Below are positions 1 to 8,535 of a stretch of 64,000 nt of DNA, piece by piece. The notes below the pieces were generated by a model that worked only from the letters and a program-made list of their open reading frames with translations, searched no databases and was not told where the DNA came from. Source of the DNA: Rhodoblastus sp963748385. Its GTDB lineage: Bacteria > Pseudomonadota > Alphaproteobacteria > Rhizobiales > Beijerinckiaceae. Made by a program: the position numbers and the translations under genes. The stretch's first letter is position 1. The number at the start of each line of letters is the position of its first letter. The DNA lies in NCBI GenBank assembly GCA_963748385.1, contig CAVVIQ010000020.1:62001-126000 (forward strand), given 5' to 3'.

Positions 1-211
1 CCGCGTCGGCGCCGTCGCGCTCGATCCGCGCGACAAGCTGAGACACCACGGGCGCGAAATCGCCGCCCTGCATGGCGTGACGGGTGATCGCGGCCAGCCC
101 GATCAGCTCCGCCGAGGCGGTCGCGGCGCCGGAATTGGAAATCGAAAAACGCAAAACGCTCTCCCTCGCATTGGCGCCGGTCAGGGGCGCGCGTTCAACA
201 AGAACTTCCAT
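1..211 (-). CDS. Partial hypothetical protein, 5' end only
   Basis: An open frame on the minus strand starts at an ATG at 211 and runs off the left edge, giving about 70 residues (beginning MEVLVERAPL). It overlaps the last 31 bases of the PLP-enzyme gene upstream, which suggests translational coupling in one operon. The visible part is mixed alpha/beta in composition with no signal peptide or recognisable motif. I do not recognise the family. The alternative that this is chance open frame in GC-rich DNA cannot be excluded, because only the first part is visible. Confidence 0.4.
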   Translation of the reverse strand, partial: MEVLVERAPLTGANARESVLRFSISNSGAATASAELIGLAAITRHAMQGGDFAPVVSQLVARIERDGADA

Positions 212-1650
212 TTCGCGAACAGGGCCGAAAGGTCGGCGGCGAGGGGACCGAACGCGCGTTCGAACGGCGCGCCCGCGGCGCAAAGCGCGGCGATGTCGCT
301 GACGGTGGGCGCGCCGAGGCAGACGCGCAAAGCCTGATCCGGCCCGATAGCCACCGGCTGGCCGACATGAAAAATGCGCGCGAGGTCGCCCCATGCCCCG
401 CCCGGCCGGCGCAAAGCGCGCTGGAAGTCCGCCGCCTGTTCCTTGGAAAAAGGCGCGGCGATGGACAGGATGGTCCGCGCCCAATCCGATCCTTCGTTCA
501 TTTCGTCGAGGATTCTTAAGTCGGCGTCGCGCGCGCGCTCGAGGGCGAGCGCGCGGAAATTTTGCGCGATTCTTTGGGTGAGCGCCGGCGGAATCGTGCG
601 AAAAGCGTCCATCTCCGCAAGCGCCGCCTCCCAGCGCAGGCCGAGTCCGATATTGGCGTGGCTCCCGAACCCTTCCGCGCCGCCGCGCAAGGACGGCGGC
701 CAGTCGTAAAGCGCGGTTCGCGCGGCCAATCCCTCGGGCAGGCGGATATCTTTCAACCGCGCGCGCAAGGCTTCGGGCAGGAGCAGGGCGCCGCAAAAAG
801 GCGGGCCGCAGAAAAATTTGGAGCCGGTGATCGCGACCAGAAAGCCGTCATCGAGCAGTTCGCCGACGTGTGACGGCGTCCCGCGCATCTGGCAGCAATC
901 GGCCAGCACGAAAATTCTTTCCGGCGCGCGGGCGCGCAATTCCAGGGCGGCGGCGCGCGAGAAGCCGGAAAGGCCAGTCTTGGACACATCGAGCAGATGG
1001 GCGATGACGGTGCGGCCCCGCGCCAACGCAGCCTGCGCCTTGGCCAGAACTTCCGCGTCCACTTCGGCGCCGGCGCGCGGAAAACCACGCACGTCGCGGA
1101 TTTCGACCGTCTCGACCCCTATGTCGCGATCTTCCCAGCCCGCGAGCCGGCGCCGGGGAGCAGAAGATTGGAAATGCAGGCCACCCGCCGCGAGCGGCGC
1201 GCCGCGCCCGGTCTCGCCCGGTCCAACGACGATATTGGTGATCGGCCCAGCCGTCGCATGGTCCGCGATCGCCAGCGCGAGAAATTCGGCGTCGGTGCCC
1301 GAGGCGGTCAGGATCGCCTCGCCCGCCCTCGCATGAGCGCCGACGCGGCGGCGGATGTCGCCGAACCAGGCGGGAAAAGCCAGCCGCTCGCGCGGATCGT
1401 CGGAATGGAGCCGCCGCCAAGTCGTCGCGGCGGCATGCCAGCCGCGCGGTGTGATCGCGGAAGCGGTCGAGGACGAAAAAAATGTTTCGTCCGGCGCGGG
1501 CCGCGCGGTCAGCCCGTAGCGATTGCGCCCGCTGAGGGGATCGGCGGCGATGCGCTCGTCGCCGCCGGAGCGCAGCGCGGCGACAAGGCTCGCGTCGCGC
1601 GCGCGCCCTGTCTCGGCTGGCGCATTGGTCCTTGTCGCGGTGAGAAGCAT
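181..1650 (-). CDS. PLP-dependent aminotransferase-fold protein (fold type I)
   Basis: A 489-residue protein with the general architecture of a fold-type I PLP enzyme. A small N-terminal region is followed by a cofactor-binding core with an SGTDAE segment, an FVLADCC strand containing the aspartate expected to contact the pyridine nitrogen, and ITGSKFFCGPPF. The lysine after GS is the likely Schiff-base residue. The substrate is not evident; cysteine desulfurase-like and aminotransferase class V-like enzymes share this layout. An in-frame TTG lies 9 bases upstream at 1659; I chose ATG at 1650, but no Shine-Dalgarno sequence is clear for either. The downstream gene overlaps its 3' end, so the two probably act together. 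Function within the fold is inference. Confidence 0.7.
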   Translation of the reverse strand: MLLTATRTNAPAETGRARDASLVAALRSGGDERIAADPLSGRNRYGLTARPAPDETFFSSSTASAITPRGWHAAATTWRRLHSDDPRERLAFPAWFGDIRRRVGAHARAGEAILTASGTDAEFLALAIADHATAGPITNIVVGPGETGRGAPLAAGGLHFQSSAPRRRLAGWEDRDIGVETVEIRDVRGFPRAGAEVDAEVLAKAQAALARGRTVIAHLLDVSKTGLSGFSRAAALELRARAPERIFVLADCCQMRGTPSHVGELLDDGFLVAITGSKFFCGPPFCGALLLPEALRARLKDIRLPEGLAARTALYDWPPSLRGGAEGFGSHANIGLGLRWEAALAEMDAFRTIPPALTQRIAQNFRALALERARDADLRILDEMNEGSDWARTILSIAAPFSKEQAADFQRALRRPGGAWGDLARIFHVGQPVAIGPDQALRVCLGAPTVSDIAALCAAGAPFERAFGPLAADLSALFAKWKFLLNARP

Positions 1651-1744
1651 TTTCGCCAATTCCGTCGCGACGCGCCGCGATGGATCGGCCGTCCTTCCCC
1701 TCCAGAAGAACGCTCCAGACTTGTGTCAGGCTGTCGGCGGCGGC

Positions 1745-2296
1745 TCAATTCCTCCATTTGATCGAGCAACCGATCGAGGGTGTCTGGTCGGCCGGGATTT
1801 CATCGGTCGCCGCGATCAAGCGCATGGATTCGAGCAATTCGCGCCGCGCGCTGGCCGGCGGCGGGTCCCTGCGGCCTTCGTCCAGCCGCCCGCGATATTT
1901 CAGCTTGCCGTCGGCGCCATAGCCGAAGAAATCCGGGGTGCAGACCGCGCCAAAAGCCTTCGCGACCGCCTGCGACTCGTCGTGCAGATAGGGGAAGGGC
2001 AAAGCGTGCCGCTTGGCGAATTCCTTCATCCTGGGGAAGGAATTGTCGGGATAGGCCACGGCGTCGTTGGAGCAGATGGCGGCGAAGCCGATTCCTTCCG
2101 ACATCAGCGCGCGCGCGTCCTGGACGAGGCGGTCGACGATCGCCAGCACATAGGGACAATGGTTGCAGATGAAAACGACCACGGTTCCTTTCGGGCCGGC
2201 GATGTCCGCGAAGGAATAGGTCTTGCCGTCGACGCCCGGCAGGGAAAAAGCCGGCGCCGGAATATCCAGCACGATGTCGGTGGGACTGGCGGCCAT
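1745..2296 (-). CDS. Thioredoxin-like peroxiredoxin-family protein (PRX-like1 type)
   Basis: A 183-residue cytoplasmic thioredoxin-fold protein. The motif CNHCPY about 50 residues in is typical of the AhpC/TSA relatives called PRX-like1, where the first cysteine is the expected redox-active residue. The core has the usual strand order (TVVVFICNHC, then GFAAICSND, then a cis-proline region VCTPDFFGY). The ATG at 2296 is preferred over the ATG at 2308 because GGAGCG sits at the right distance before it. It is divergent from katG across a 250-base gap holding an inverted repeat, so a shared peroxide-responsive control is plausible. The substrate is unknown. Confidence 0.85.
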   Translation of the reverse strand: MAASPTDIVLDIPAPAFSLPGVDGKTYSFADIAGPKGTVVVFICNHCPYVLAIVDRLVQDARALMSEGIGFAAICSNDAVAYPDNSFPRMKEFAKRHALPFPYLHDESQAVAKAFGAVCTPDFFGYGADGKLKYRGRLDEGRRDPPPASARRELLESMRLIAATDEIPADQTPSIGCSIKWRN

Positions 2297-2407
2297 GACG
2301 CGCTCCATTTTTTGGGATTTCGGCGAGACTGGCCTTTTCCGCGCGCGGAATCAACCGGACGCGCCGCAAGGCTTGACGGTGAATGCCGGCCGACTAATCG
2401 GAAAAGA

Positions 2408-2431
2408 CGATTAAAAAACAAGTTTTAATCG
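2408..2431. promoter_or_regulatory. Perfect 9-bp inverted repeat between peroxiredoxin and katG
   Basis: CGATTAAAA, six bases, TTTTAATCG: a perfect AT-rich inverted repeat in otherwise GC-rich sequence, located between the divergent peroxiredoxin and katG genes. The symmetry and position fit a dimeric-regulator operator. The sequence does not match the OxyR or Fur consensus closely enough to name the regulator. A weak terminator is unlikely because both neighbours start here. Confidence 0.45.
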
Positions 2432-2550
2432 GTTGGCCAGAAATCATCGGCCCATGTCACTGTGTCGCCAGTATTGAGGCCCTGAATGGCGGCCGGTCAT
2501 CGCTACCGCGGCGTGGCGCCGTTCGAAAAGGTTTCGGAAGGAGAAGGACC

Positions 2551-4719
2551 ATGAGTGAAATGTCGAAGGCTCAGGGAAAATGCCCGGTGATGCATGGCGC
2601 CGTCACATCCGCGGGCGCCGCCATGGATTGGTGGCCAAAAGCGCTCAATCTCGACATCCTTCATCAGCACGACGCCAAAACCAACCCGATGCCGAAGGGC
2701 TTCAACTATCGGGAAGAGGTGAAGAAGCTCGATTTCGCGGCGGTGAAAAAAGACTTGCACGCGCTGATGACCGACAGCCAGGATTGGTGGCCGGCGGACT
2801 GGGGCCATTACGGCGGCTTGATGATCCGCATGGCCTGGCATTCGGCGGGCACCTATCGCATCGCCGACGGACGCGGCGGCGGCGGCAGGGGCAATCAGCG
2901 TTTCGCGCCGATCAATTCCTGGCCGGACAATGTCAATCTCGACAAGGCGCGCCGGCTGCTGTGGCCGATCAAGAAGAAATACGGCAACAGGCTCAGCTGG
3001 GCCGATCTGATCATTCTCGCCGGCAATATCGCGTATGAGTCCATGGGCCTGAAAACCTTCGGCTATGGCTTCGGCCGCGAAGACATCTGGCATCCCGACA
3101 AGGACACTTACTGGGGTTCGGAACGGCAATGGCTCGCCCCCACCGGCAGCGAGGGCAGCCGCTATTCCGGCGAGCGCGACCTGGAGAACCCGCTGGCCGC
3201 CGTGATGATGGGTCTGATCTATGTCAATCCCGAAGGCGTGGACGGCAAGCCCGATCCGTTGAAGACCGCCCATGACGTGCGCATAACCTTCGCCCGCATG
3301 GCGATGAACGACGAGGAAACCGTGGCCTTGACCGCCGGCGGCCACACCGTCGGCAAGACCCATGGCAATGGCGACGCCGCCAAGCTCGGCCCGGTTCCGG
3401 AAGGCGCCGACGTGCAGGAGCAGGGGTTGGGCTGGATGAACCACACCGGCCGGGCGGTTGGCCGCAATACGGTGTCGAGCGGCCTGGAGGGCGCCTGGAC
3501 CACCCATCCGACCCGATGGGACAACGGTTATTTCGACATGCTGCTCAACCACGAATGGGAGCTGAAAAAAAGCCCCGCCGGCGCCTGGCAATGGGAGCCG
3601 GTCGCTATCAGGGAAGAGGACATGCCGATCGATGTCGAGGACCCCTCGATCCGGCGCAAGCCGATCATGACCGACGCCGACATGGCGATGAAAATGGACC
3701 CCGAATATCGCAAGATTTCGGAGCGCTTCCACAAGGACCCGGCTGCTTTCTCCGATGCTTTCGCGCGGGCATGGTTCAAGCTCACCCATCGCGACATGGG
3801 GCCGAAGGCGCGTTACATCGGCCCGGATGTGCCCAGCGAGGACCTGATCTGGCAGGACCCCGTTCCGGCCGGGCGGCGCGACTATGACGTGAACGCGGTC
3901 AAGGCGCGCATCGCCGCCAGTGGTCTTTCCGTCGCCGAAATGGTGACGACCGCCTGGGACAGCGCCCGCACCTTCCGTGGCTCCGACAAGCGCGGCGGCG
4001 CCAATGGCGCGCGCATCCGTCTCAGCCCCCAGAGGGATTGGGAGGGCAACGAGCCGGCGCGTCTCGCCAAAGTGCTGGCCGCGCTGGAGCCCATCGCCAA
4101 AGAGACCGGCGCGAGCCTCGCCGACGTGATCGTGCTCGCCGGCAATGTCGGCCTCGAACAGGCGATCAAGGCCGCCGGGTTCAACGTGGAGGTTCCCTTC
4201 GCGCCGGGACGCGGCGACGCGAGCCAGGCCATGACCGACGCCGCCTCCTTCGAGGTTTTGGAGCCGATCCACGACGGCTATCGCAACTGGCTGATGAAGG
4301 ACTACGCCGTAACCCCGGAAGAGATGCTGCTCGACCGCACCCAGTTGATGGGCCTGACCGCTGTCGAAATGACCTGCCTGATCGGCGGCATGCGCGCGCT
4401 CGGCGCCAATCACGGCGGCTCGAAGCATGGCGTCTTCACCGACCACGAAGGGGTTCTGACCAATGACTTCTTCGTCAACCTGACCGACATGGCCAATAGC
4501 TGGATCCCCACCGGCGCGAACCTTTATGAGGTTCGCGACCGCAAGACCGGCAAGGTCAAATGGACAGCGACAAGGGTCGATCTCGTCTTCGGGTCGAACT
4601 CGATCCTGCGCGCCTATGCGGAAGTCTATGCGCAGGATGACAACAAGGAGAAGTTCGTCCGCGACTTCGTCGCCGCCTGGACCAGAGTGATGAACGCCGA
4701 TCGCTTCGATCTCGCCTGA
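2551..4719 (+). CDS. katG: Catalase-peroxidase
   Basis: A 722-residue KatG of full family length. It converts hydrogen peroxide to water and oxygen and has peroxidase activity through one heme b per subunit, in the cytoplasm. Distal residues R93, W96 and H97 (in MIRMAWHSAG) and proximal H265 (in GGHTVGKTHG) are present. W96, Y224 and M250 are spaced as required for the Trp-Tyr-Met adduct that gives catalase activity. The C-terminal duplicated peroxidase-like domain is intact. A strong AAGGAGAAGG site precedes the ATG, and a good terminator follows. It probably protects against peroxide together with the two peroxiredoxins beside it. Confidence 0.98.
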   Translation: MSEMSKAQGKCPVMHGAVTSAGAAMDWWPKALNLDILHQHDAKTNPMPKGFNYREEVKKLDFAAVKKDLHALMTDSQDWWPADWGHYGGLMIRMAWHSAGTYRIADGRGGGGRGNQRFAPINSWPDNVNLDKARRLLWPIKKKYGNRLSWADLIILAGNIAYESMGLKTFGYGFGREDIWHPDKDTYWGSERQWLAPTGSEGSRYSGERDLENPLAAVMMGLIYVNPEGVDGKPDPLKTAHDVRITFARMAMNDEETVALTAGGHTVGKTHGNGDAAKLGPVPEGADVQEQGLGWMNHTGRAVGRNTVSSGLEGAWTTHPTRWDNGYFDMLLNHEWELKKSPAGAWQWEPVAIREEDMPIDVEDPSIRRKPIMTDADMAMKMDPEYRKISERFHKDPAAFSDAFARAWFKLTHRDMGPKARYIGPDVPSEDLIWQDPVPAGRRDYDVNAVKARIAASGLSVAEMVTTAWDSARTFRGSDKRGGANGARIRLSPQRDWEGNEPARLAKVLAALEPIAKETGASLADVIVLAGNVGLEQAIKAAGFNVEVPFAPGRGDASQAMTDAASFEVLEPIHDGYRNWLMKDYAVTPEEMLLDRTQLMGLTAVEMTCLIGGMRALGANHGGSKHGVFTDHEGVLTNDFFVNLTDMANSWIPTGANLYEVRDRKTGKVKWTATRVDLVFGSNSILRAYAEVYAQDDNKEKFVRDFVAAWTRVMNADRFDLA

Positions 4720-4745
4720 CCGGCGCGGCGATTCCCTGAAAAAGG

Positions 4746-4785
4746 GGCCGGCGTTTCAAGGCGGCTTGAAACGCCGGCCTTTTTT
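4746..4785 (+). terminator. Rho-independent terminator after katG
   Basis: A 15-bp perfect stem, GGCCGGCGTTTCAAG / CTTGAAACGCCGGCC, with a 4-base loop, followed by six T residues, 26 bases after the katG stop. The run of A residues on the left side makes it potentially bidirectional. Confidence 0.93.
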
Positions 4786-4857
4786 GACGCCCTCGTCCAT
4801 CCATCTGGCGTTCGGGCGCGTAGAATGTCAGCCGAAATGCAAAGGAGGGGGCGCGTC

Positions 4858-5409
4858 ATGAACAGACTGGTCGCGGGCATGCTTGTCGGTCTGTTATGCG
4901 CGACCGCGAGCCGGGCGGAGATGAAGATCGGCGATCACGCGCCGGATTTCACCCTTCAGGCGGCGGTGGGCGGCAAGACCTTTACCTTCCATCTGGCCGA
5001 GGCGTTGAAGAAAGGCCCGGTGGTTCTCTATTTCTATCCGAAATCCTTTACCCCCGGCTGCACCATCGAGGCGCATGAATTCGCCGAGAACGCGGCCAAT
5101 TTCGCCGCCGCCGGCGCCAGCCTGATTGGCGTCTCGAACGACACGATCGCAACCCAGATCGATTTTTCCTCACGCGAATGCCGCGACAAATTCCCGGTCG
5201 GCGCCGACGCCGACGGCAAGGTCATTCGCGCCTATGATTCGCAAATGCTGAAGCTCGGGGGCCTGGGGCCATCGATGGCGGACCGCGTTTCCTATGTCAT
5301 CGCGCCCGATAGCCGGATATTTTATGTTTACGAGGGTTCCTCGCCCTACAAACATATCACCAACACCTTGGCTGTCGCGCGCAAGTGGCGGGCGGACCAT
5401 CCGAACTGA
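4858..5409 (+). CDS. Exported peroxiredoxin (AhpC/BCP type)
   Basis: A 183-residue protein with an N-terminal signal peptide (MNRLVAGMLVGLLCATASRA, cleavage probably after ASRA) followed by a peroxiredoxin domain. The catalytic signature SFTPGCT carries the peroxidatic cysteine, and a second cysteine in SRECRD about 40 residues later could resolve it. An upstream ATG at 4825 is rejected because the AAGGAGG ribosome site lies after it and just before 4858. It would reduce peroxides in the periplasm using an unknown thiol partner. It follows katG but is separated from it by a terminator, so it has its own promoter. Confidence 0.9.
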   Translation: MNRLVAGMLVGLLCATASRAEMKIGDHAPDFTLQAAVGGKTFTFHLAEALKKGPVVLYFYPKSFTPGCTIEAHEFAENAANFAAAGASLIGVSNDTIATQIDFSSRECRDKFPVGADADGKVIRAYDSQMLKLGGLGPSMADRVSYVIAPDSRIFYVYEGSSPYKHITNTLAVARKWRADHPN

Positions 5410-5567
5410 ACTGCGCCGGCGATTCGCGCCCCGGATTGGCTCGCCGGAGGCTCCGGCGCGGGTGGCTTCGCCCGGCGCTTCATGAAACGCTGAAATCTTT
5501 CACACCGCAAACGCCCCGTCCGCGCCGAAGGATTCCACGCGGCGGGGTATTTTCATTTTGTCGCATT

Positions 5568-5575
5568 CGAATATG
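5568..5575 (+). promoter_or_regulatory. CGAATATG motif upstream of sat
   Basis: The octamer CGAATATG sits 116 bases before the sat start codon inside GCATTCGAATATG, which has a palindromic ATTCGAAT core. The same octamer occurs upstream of qmoA and sulP, and GGAATATG occurs on the opposite strand upstream of aprB. TATAAG at 5588-5593 is a plausible -10 box just downstream. A role as a shared operator is inference. Confidence 0.3.
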
Positions 5576-5690
5576 ATGGTGCGTAAATATAAGCTTGAGC
5601 TTTGCCTTGAGCGCGGCCGCCGGGCTGGCCGTGGGGCGGAGCCGAGACTTGTCGACACAAATATGCCGGCACAACAACGGAGGAAACTAA

Positions 5691-6896
5691 GTGGTTGATC
5701 TTATTGCACCTCATGGATCGAAAGAGCTTCATCCGCTCTTCGTCGCGGACTCGAACGAGAACGACAAGCTGCGCCAGGAAGCGGAAAGCCTGCCCTCGAT
5801 CATCGTCAGCTCCGCCGCCGCCGCCAATGCGGTGATGCTCGGCGCCGGCTATTTCAACCCTCTGACCGGCTACATGAACAAGGCGGACGCCCTCTCCGTC
5901 GCCCGCGACATGAAGACCGCCAAGGGGCTGTTCTGGCCGGTCCCCGTCCTCAATCTGCTCAAGGACGCCTCGGCCGTGAAGGCGGGAAGCCGGATAGCGC
6001 TGCGCGACCCCAATGTTCCCGGCAATCCGGTCCTGGCGGTGATGGACGTCGAGGCCATCGAGACGCTGAACGACGAAGAAGTCGCGCTGATCATCGACAA
6101 GGTCTACCGCACCTCCGATCCCAAGCACCCGGGCGTCGCCGCCTTCGAGGCGCAGGGCCGCGCGGTCGTCTCCGGTCCGATCAAGGTTCTGAATTTCAGC
6201 TATTTCCAGACCGAATTCCCCGACACCTTCCGCACGGCGGTTGAAATCCGCAATGAAATCAAGGAACGCGGCTGGAAAAAGGTCGTCGCCTTCCAGACAC
6301 GCAACCCGATGCACCGCGCCCATGAGGAACTGTGCCGGATGGCGATGCAGCGCCTCGGCGCCGACGGTCTGGTCATCCACATGCTGCTCGGCAAGCTCAA
6401 GGCGGGCGATATTCCGGCCCCGGTGCGCGACGCCGCGATCCGCAAGATGGTCGAGGTCTATTTCCCGCCGAACACGGTGATGGTGACGGGCTATGGCTTC
6501 GACATGCTCTATGCCGGTCCGCGCGAGGCGCTGCTGCACGCGGTCTTCCGCCAGAACATGGGCGCATCCTATCTGATCGTCGGCCGCGATCACGCCGGCG
6601 TCGGCGATTATTACGGGCCTTTCGACGCCCAGACGATCTTCGACGAAGTCCCGCCCGGAAGCCTGAAGATCGACATCTTCCGCGCTGACAACACCGCCTA
6701 TTCGAAGAAGCTGAACAAGGTGGTGATGATGTGCGAGGCGCCCGACCACACCAAGGAAGACTTCATCGCTCTGTCGGGCACCAAGGTTCGCGAAATGCTC
6801 GGCCAGGGCATGGCCCCGCCGCCGGAATTCTCGCGCGCCGAAGTGGCCGAAATCCTGATCGGCTATTATCAGGAACTCGACAGCCGCGCCGGCTGA
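5691..6896 (+). CDS. sat: Dissimilatory-type ATP sulfurylase (sulfate adenylyltransferase)
   Basis: A 401-residue Sat. It interconverts ATP plus sulfate with APS plus pyrophosphate; in sulfur oxidation it runs toward ATP and sulfate. The single-polypeptide form (not CysDN) has the N-terminal PUA-like domain and the catalytic motif QTRNPMHRAHE at 202-212, with GRDHAG later, both diagnostic. There is no APS kinase domain, as expected for a dissimilatory enzyme. The start is GTG at 5691 behind CGGAGGAAAC. It is followed by a terminator, then an ankyrin gene and aprBA, its pathway partners. Direction of the reaction is inferred from the host type and the Qmo genes nearby. Confidence 0.96.
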   Translation: MVDLIAPHGSKELHPLFVADSNENDKLRQEAESLPSIIVSSAAAANAVMLGAGYFNPLTGYMNKADALSVARDMKTAKGLFWPVPVLNLLKDASAVKAGSRIALRDPNVPGNPVLAVMDVEAIETLNDEEVALIIDKVYRTSDPKHPGVAAFEAQGRAVVSGPIKVLNFSYFQTEFPDTFRTAVEIRNEIKERGWKKVVAFQTRNPMHRAHEELCRMAMQRLGADGLVIHMLLGKLKAGDIPAPVRDAAIRKMVEVYFPPNTVMVTGYGFDMLYAGPREALLHAVFRQNMGASYLIVGRDHAGVGDYYGPFDAQTIFDEVPPGSLKIDIFRADNTAYSKKLNKVVMMCEAPDHTKEDFIALSGTKVREMLGQGMAPPPEFSRAEVAEILIGYYQELDSRAG

Positions 6897-6941
6897 CGCC
6901 GTCGCGGCGGCGCGTCGAGGCGATCCGTTTTTGACAGCCGG

Positions 6942-6980
6942 GCGCCTGGATTTTTCCAAAATCCAGGCGCTCTTTCTTTT
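6942..6980 (+). terminator. Rho-independent terminator after sat
   Basis: A 10-bp stem, GCGCCTGGAT / ATCCAGGCGC, around a short T/A-rich loop, followed by TCTTTCTTTT. It lies 45 bases after the sat stop and separates sat from the ankyrin gene. Confidence 0.85.
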
Positions 6981-7022
6981 GAGCAACCCCCACAGCGCCC
7001 GATCCGCGAAAGGAGCGTGAAA

Positions 7023-7532
7023 ATGACGGCAGCCCATCGCTACTGGGTCCGCTCGCCCGATGGGCGCGTCGTCTATGGCTTCGAGCGCGAACAGGTCGCC
7101 GTGTCGGTCGCGCTCGAATATGGGATCGGCGCGGCGGTCGTCGACACCCTGGCCCAGGCCTATATGCCGATGCTGCAGATCGTCGAGCGCTGTGAAGGCG
7201 ATTTGCGCCTCGCGCTCGGGCCCGTCGGCGGCTGGGACACCGGGCGATTCGGCCTCGATCGCGACCTGATCGAGGCGATCAAGAAAGGCCGGGTGGAGAT
7301 CGTTCACGCTTTTCTCGCCAAGGGCGCTTCGGCGAACGCCGAAGACGACAGGGGCGGGCGCGCCCTGCATTGGGCCGCGGCGCGCGGCGAGGCGAGCGTC
7401 GTCGAACTGCTGCTCAACCAGGGCGCGGATATCGCCGCGCTCGACGCCTCGGGCCGCTCGCCGCTCGCGGTCGCCGAGGCGCGCGGCAAACAGAACGCCG
7501 CCGATCTGCTGCGCAGCCGCGGCGCGCGCTGA
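7023..7532 (+). CDS. Small ankyrin-repeat protein between sat and aprBA
   Basis: A 169-residue protein. The C-terminal half has about three ankyrin repeats (residues about 80-168), with recognisable LHWAAARGEASVVELLLNQGAD and DLLRSRGA helices. The N-terminal 75 residues (RYWVRSPDGRVVYGFE onward) are not a family I recognise. ATG at 7023 is preferred to GTG at 7017 because AAGGAG lies 7 bases before it. No signal peptide is present, so it is cytoplasmic. It sits between the terminator of sat and the long leader of aprB. Ankyrin repeats imply protein-protein contact; a role as partner or assembly factor for the sulfur enzymes is only suggested by position. Confidence 0.85.
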   Translation: MTAAHRYWVRSPDGRVVYGFEREQVAVSVALEYGIGAAVVDTLAQAYMPMLQIVERCEGDLRLALGPVGGWDTGRFGLDRDLIEAIKKGRVEIVHAFLAKGASANAEDDRGGRALHWAAARGEASVVELLLNQGADIAALDASGRSPLAVAEARGKQNAADLLRSRGAR

Positions 7533-8008
7533 ACGACCGGGCCGAAGATCCGTCCAGGGCCCGATTCGATCAGATTCCGTTTGCCTGTTTTTCCTCCGGA
7601 TTTATGCCGCCGCCCGTTTTGACTCAGGGCGATCGATCTGCGCGGCTGAAAGAGGCTCCGTTCGGGAACGTTGCTTGTTTAGAATAACTCTAGATTGCAA
7701 TCACAGATCTGGAAGGGCCAAGGTGAAGTTTCTTTTGATGAATATTTTTTGATGAATTGATCGGCTTTCACAAACAATTGGCGGCGCATCGCGCGGAATC
7801 AAGCGTTTTGACGGCATTTACTGCAATGCAGCGCGCGCCAACGATCCAAAAACATGTTCGGGCCACATATTCCAACATTGTAATATCCTGTACCCGTGAT
7901 ATAAGCGGCGCTGCGATGCGCGGTCCGGGCTTCTGCGAGGCTTGGTTGGCGCGCCCGCGCGGTTTAACCTTATGAAGCGCCAAGCCAAATTGAGTTGGGA
8001 GGACAACA
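7533..8008. other. Long AT-rich leader/intergenic region upstream of aprB
   Basis: 476 bases with no convincing gene. Composition is markedly more AT-rich than the surroundings from about 7675 to 7905. It holds a direct repeat of TTTGATGAAT near 7735-7757, the word CATATTC at 7866-7872, and a possible promoter at 7878-7905. The 100-base stretch just before aprB is probably the 5' untranslated leader. Confidence 0.6.
7878..7905 (+). promoter_or_regulatory. Candidate aprBA promoter
   Basis: TTGTAA, a 16-base spacer and TATAAG, ending 103 bases before the aprB start. The same TATAAG hexamer lies upstream of sat. The -35 match is only moderate and the spacer is one base short, so this is a candidate. 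Confidence 0.35.
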
Positions 8009-8434
8009 ATGCCGACTTTCGTGCACACCGATAAGTGTGACGGCTGCAAAGGAGGACAGGTCACTGCGTGCATGTATATCTGCCCGAATGACCTGATGAA
8101 GCTCGACACCACGCGCATGAAGGCGTTCAACCAGGAGCCGGATCAGTGCTGGGAATGCCAGTGCTGCGTCAAGGCTTGCCCGCAGCAGGCCATCGAGGTC
8201 CGCGCCTTCCAGGATTGGGTTCCGATGGGCGGCGCCGCGATCCCGCTGCGCACCGACAACGCCATCATGTGGACGATCAAGTTCCGCGACGGCGAGATCA
8301 AGCGCTTCAAGTTCCCGGTTCGCACCACCCCGGTCAGCTCGATCGACCCCTACGGCAACAAGCCGGCCCCGGGCGACATCAACGACCACCGCTTCTTCAC
8401 CGAGGAAGGCAAGGAACTGCCGCGCATCTCCTGA
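8009..8434 (+). CDS. aprB: Adenylylsulfate (APS) reductase, beta subunit
   Basis: A 141-residue ferredoxin-like subunit that carries two [4Fe-4S] clusters and passes electrons between the AprA flavin and the Qmo complex. Cluster ligands are visible as C10, C13, C21, C25 and C47, C50, C53, C57, each closed by a Cys-Pro. The C-terminal tail that wraps around AprA is present but a little short relative to sulfate-reducer AprB. ATG follows GGGAGGA. It is cytoplasmic with no signal peptide. AprA lies 101 bases downstream on the same strand, the standard aprBA order. Confidence 0.96.
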   Translation: MPTFVHTDKCDGCKGGQVTACMYICPNDLMKLDTTRMKAFNQEPDQCWECQCCVKACPQQAIEVRAFQDWVPMGGAAIPLRTDNAIMWTIKFRDGEIKRFKFPVRTTPVSSIDPYGNKPAPGDINDHRFFTEEGKELPRIS

Positions 8435-8535
8435 TGCATGGCCGTCAATCGGCAAAACAATAAACATCATCTGACTTGAGCGCGTGGGCCCGGCTGCATG
8501 TTGCCGGGAGTCGCGTTACGGGAGCTTAGTGAAAA

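Noticed and set aside
2503..4446. Long minus-strand open frame (647 codons) opposite katG
   Set aside because: It is the antisense shadow of katG, produced by high third-position GC; its sequence is His/Gly/Arg-rich and matches no family.
5553..7370. 605-codon minus-strand open frame opposite sat and the ankyrin gene
   Set aside because: It spans two genes and a terminator on the other strand, and shows no protein-like motifs.
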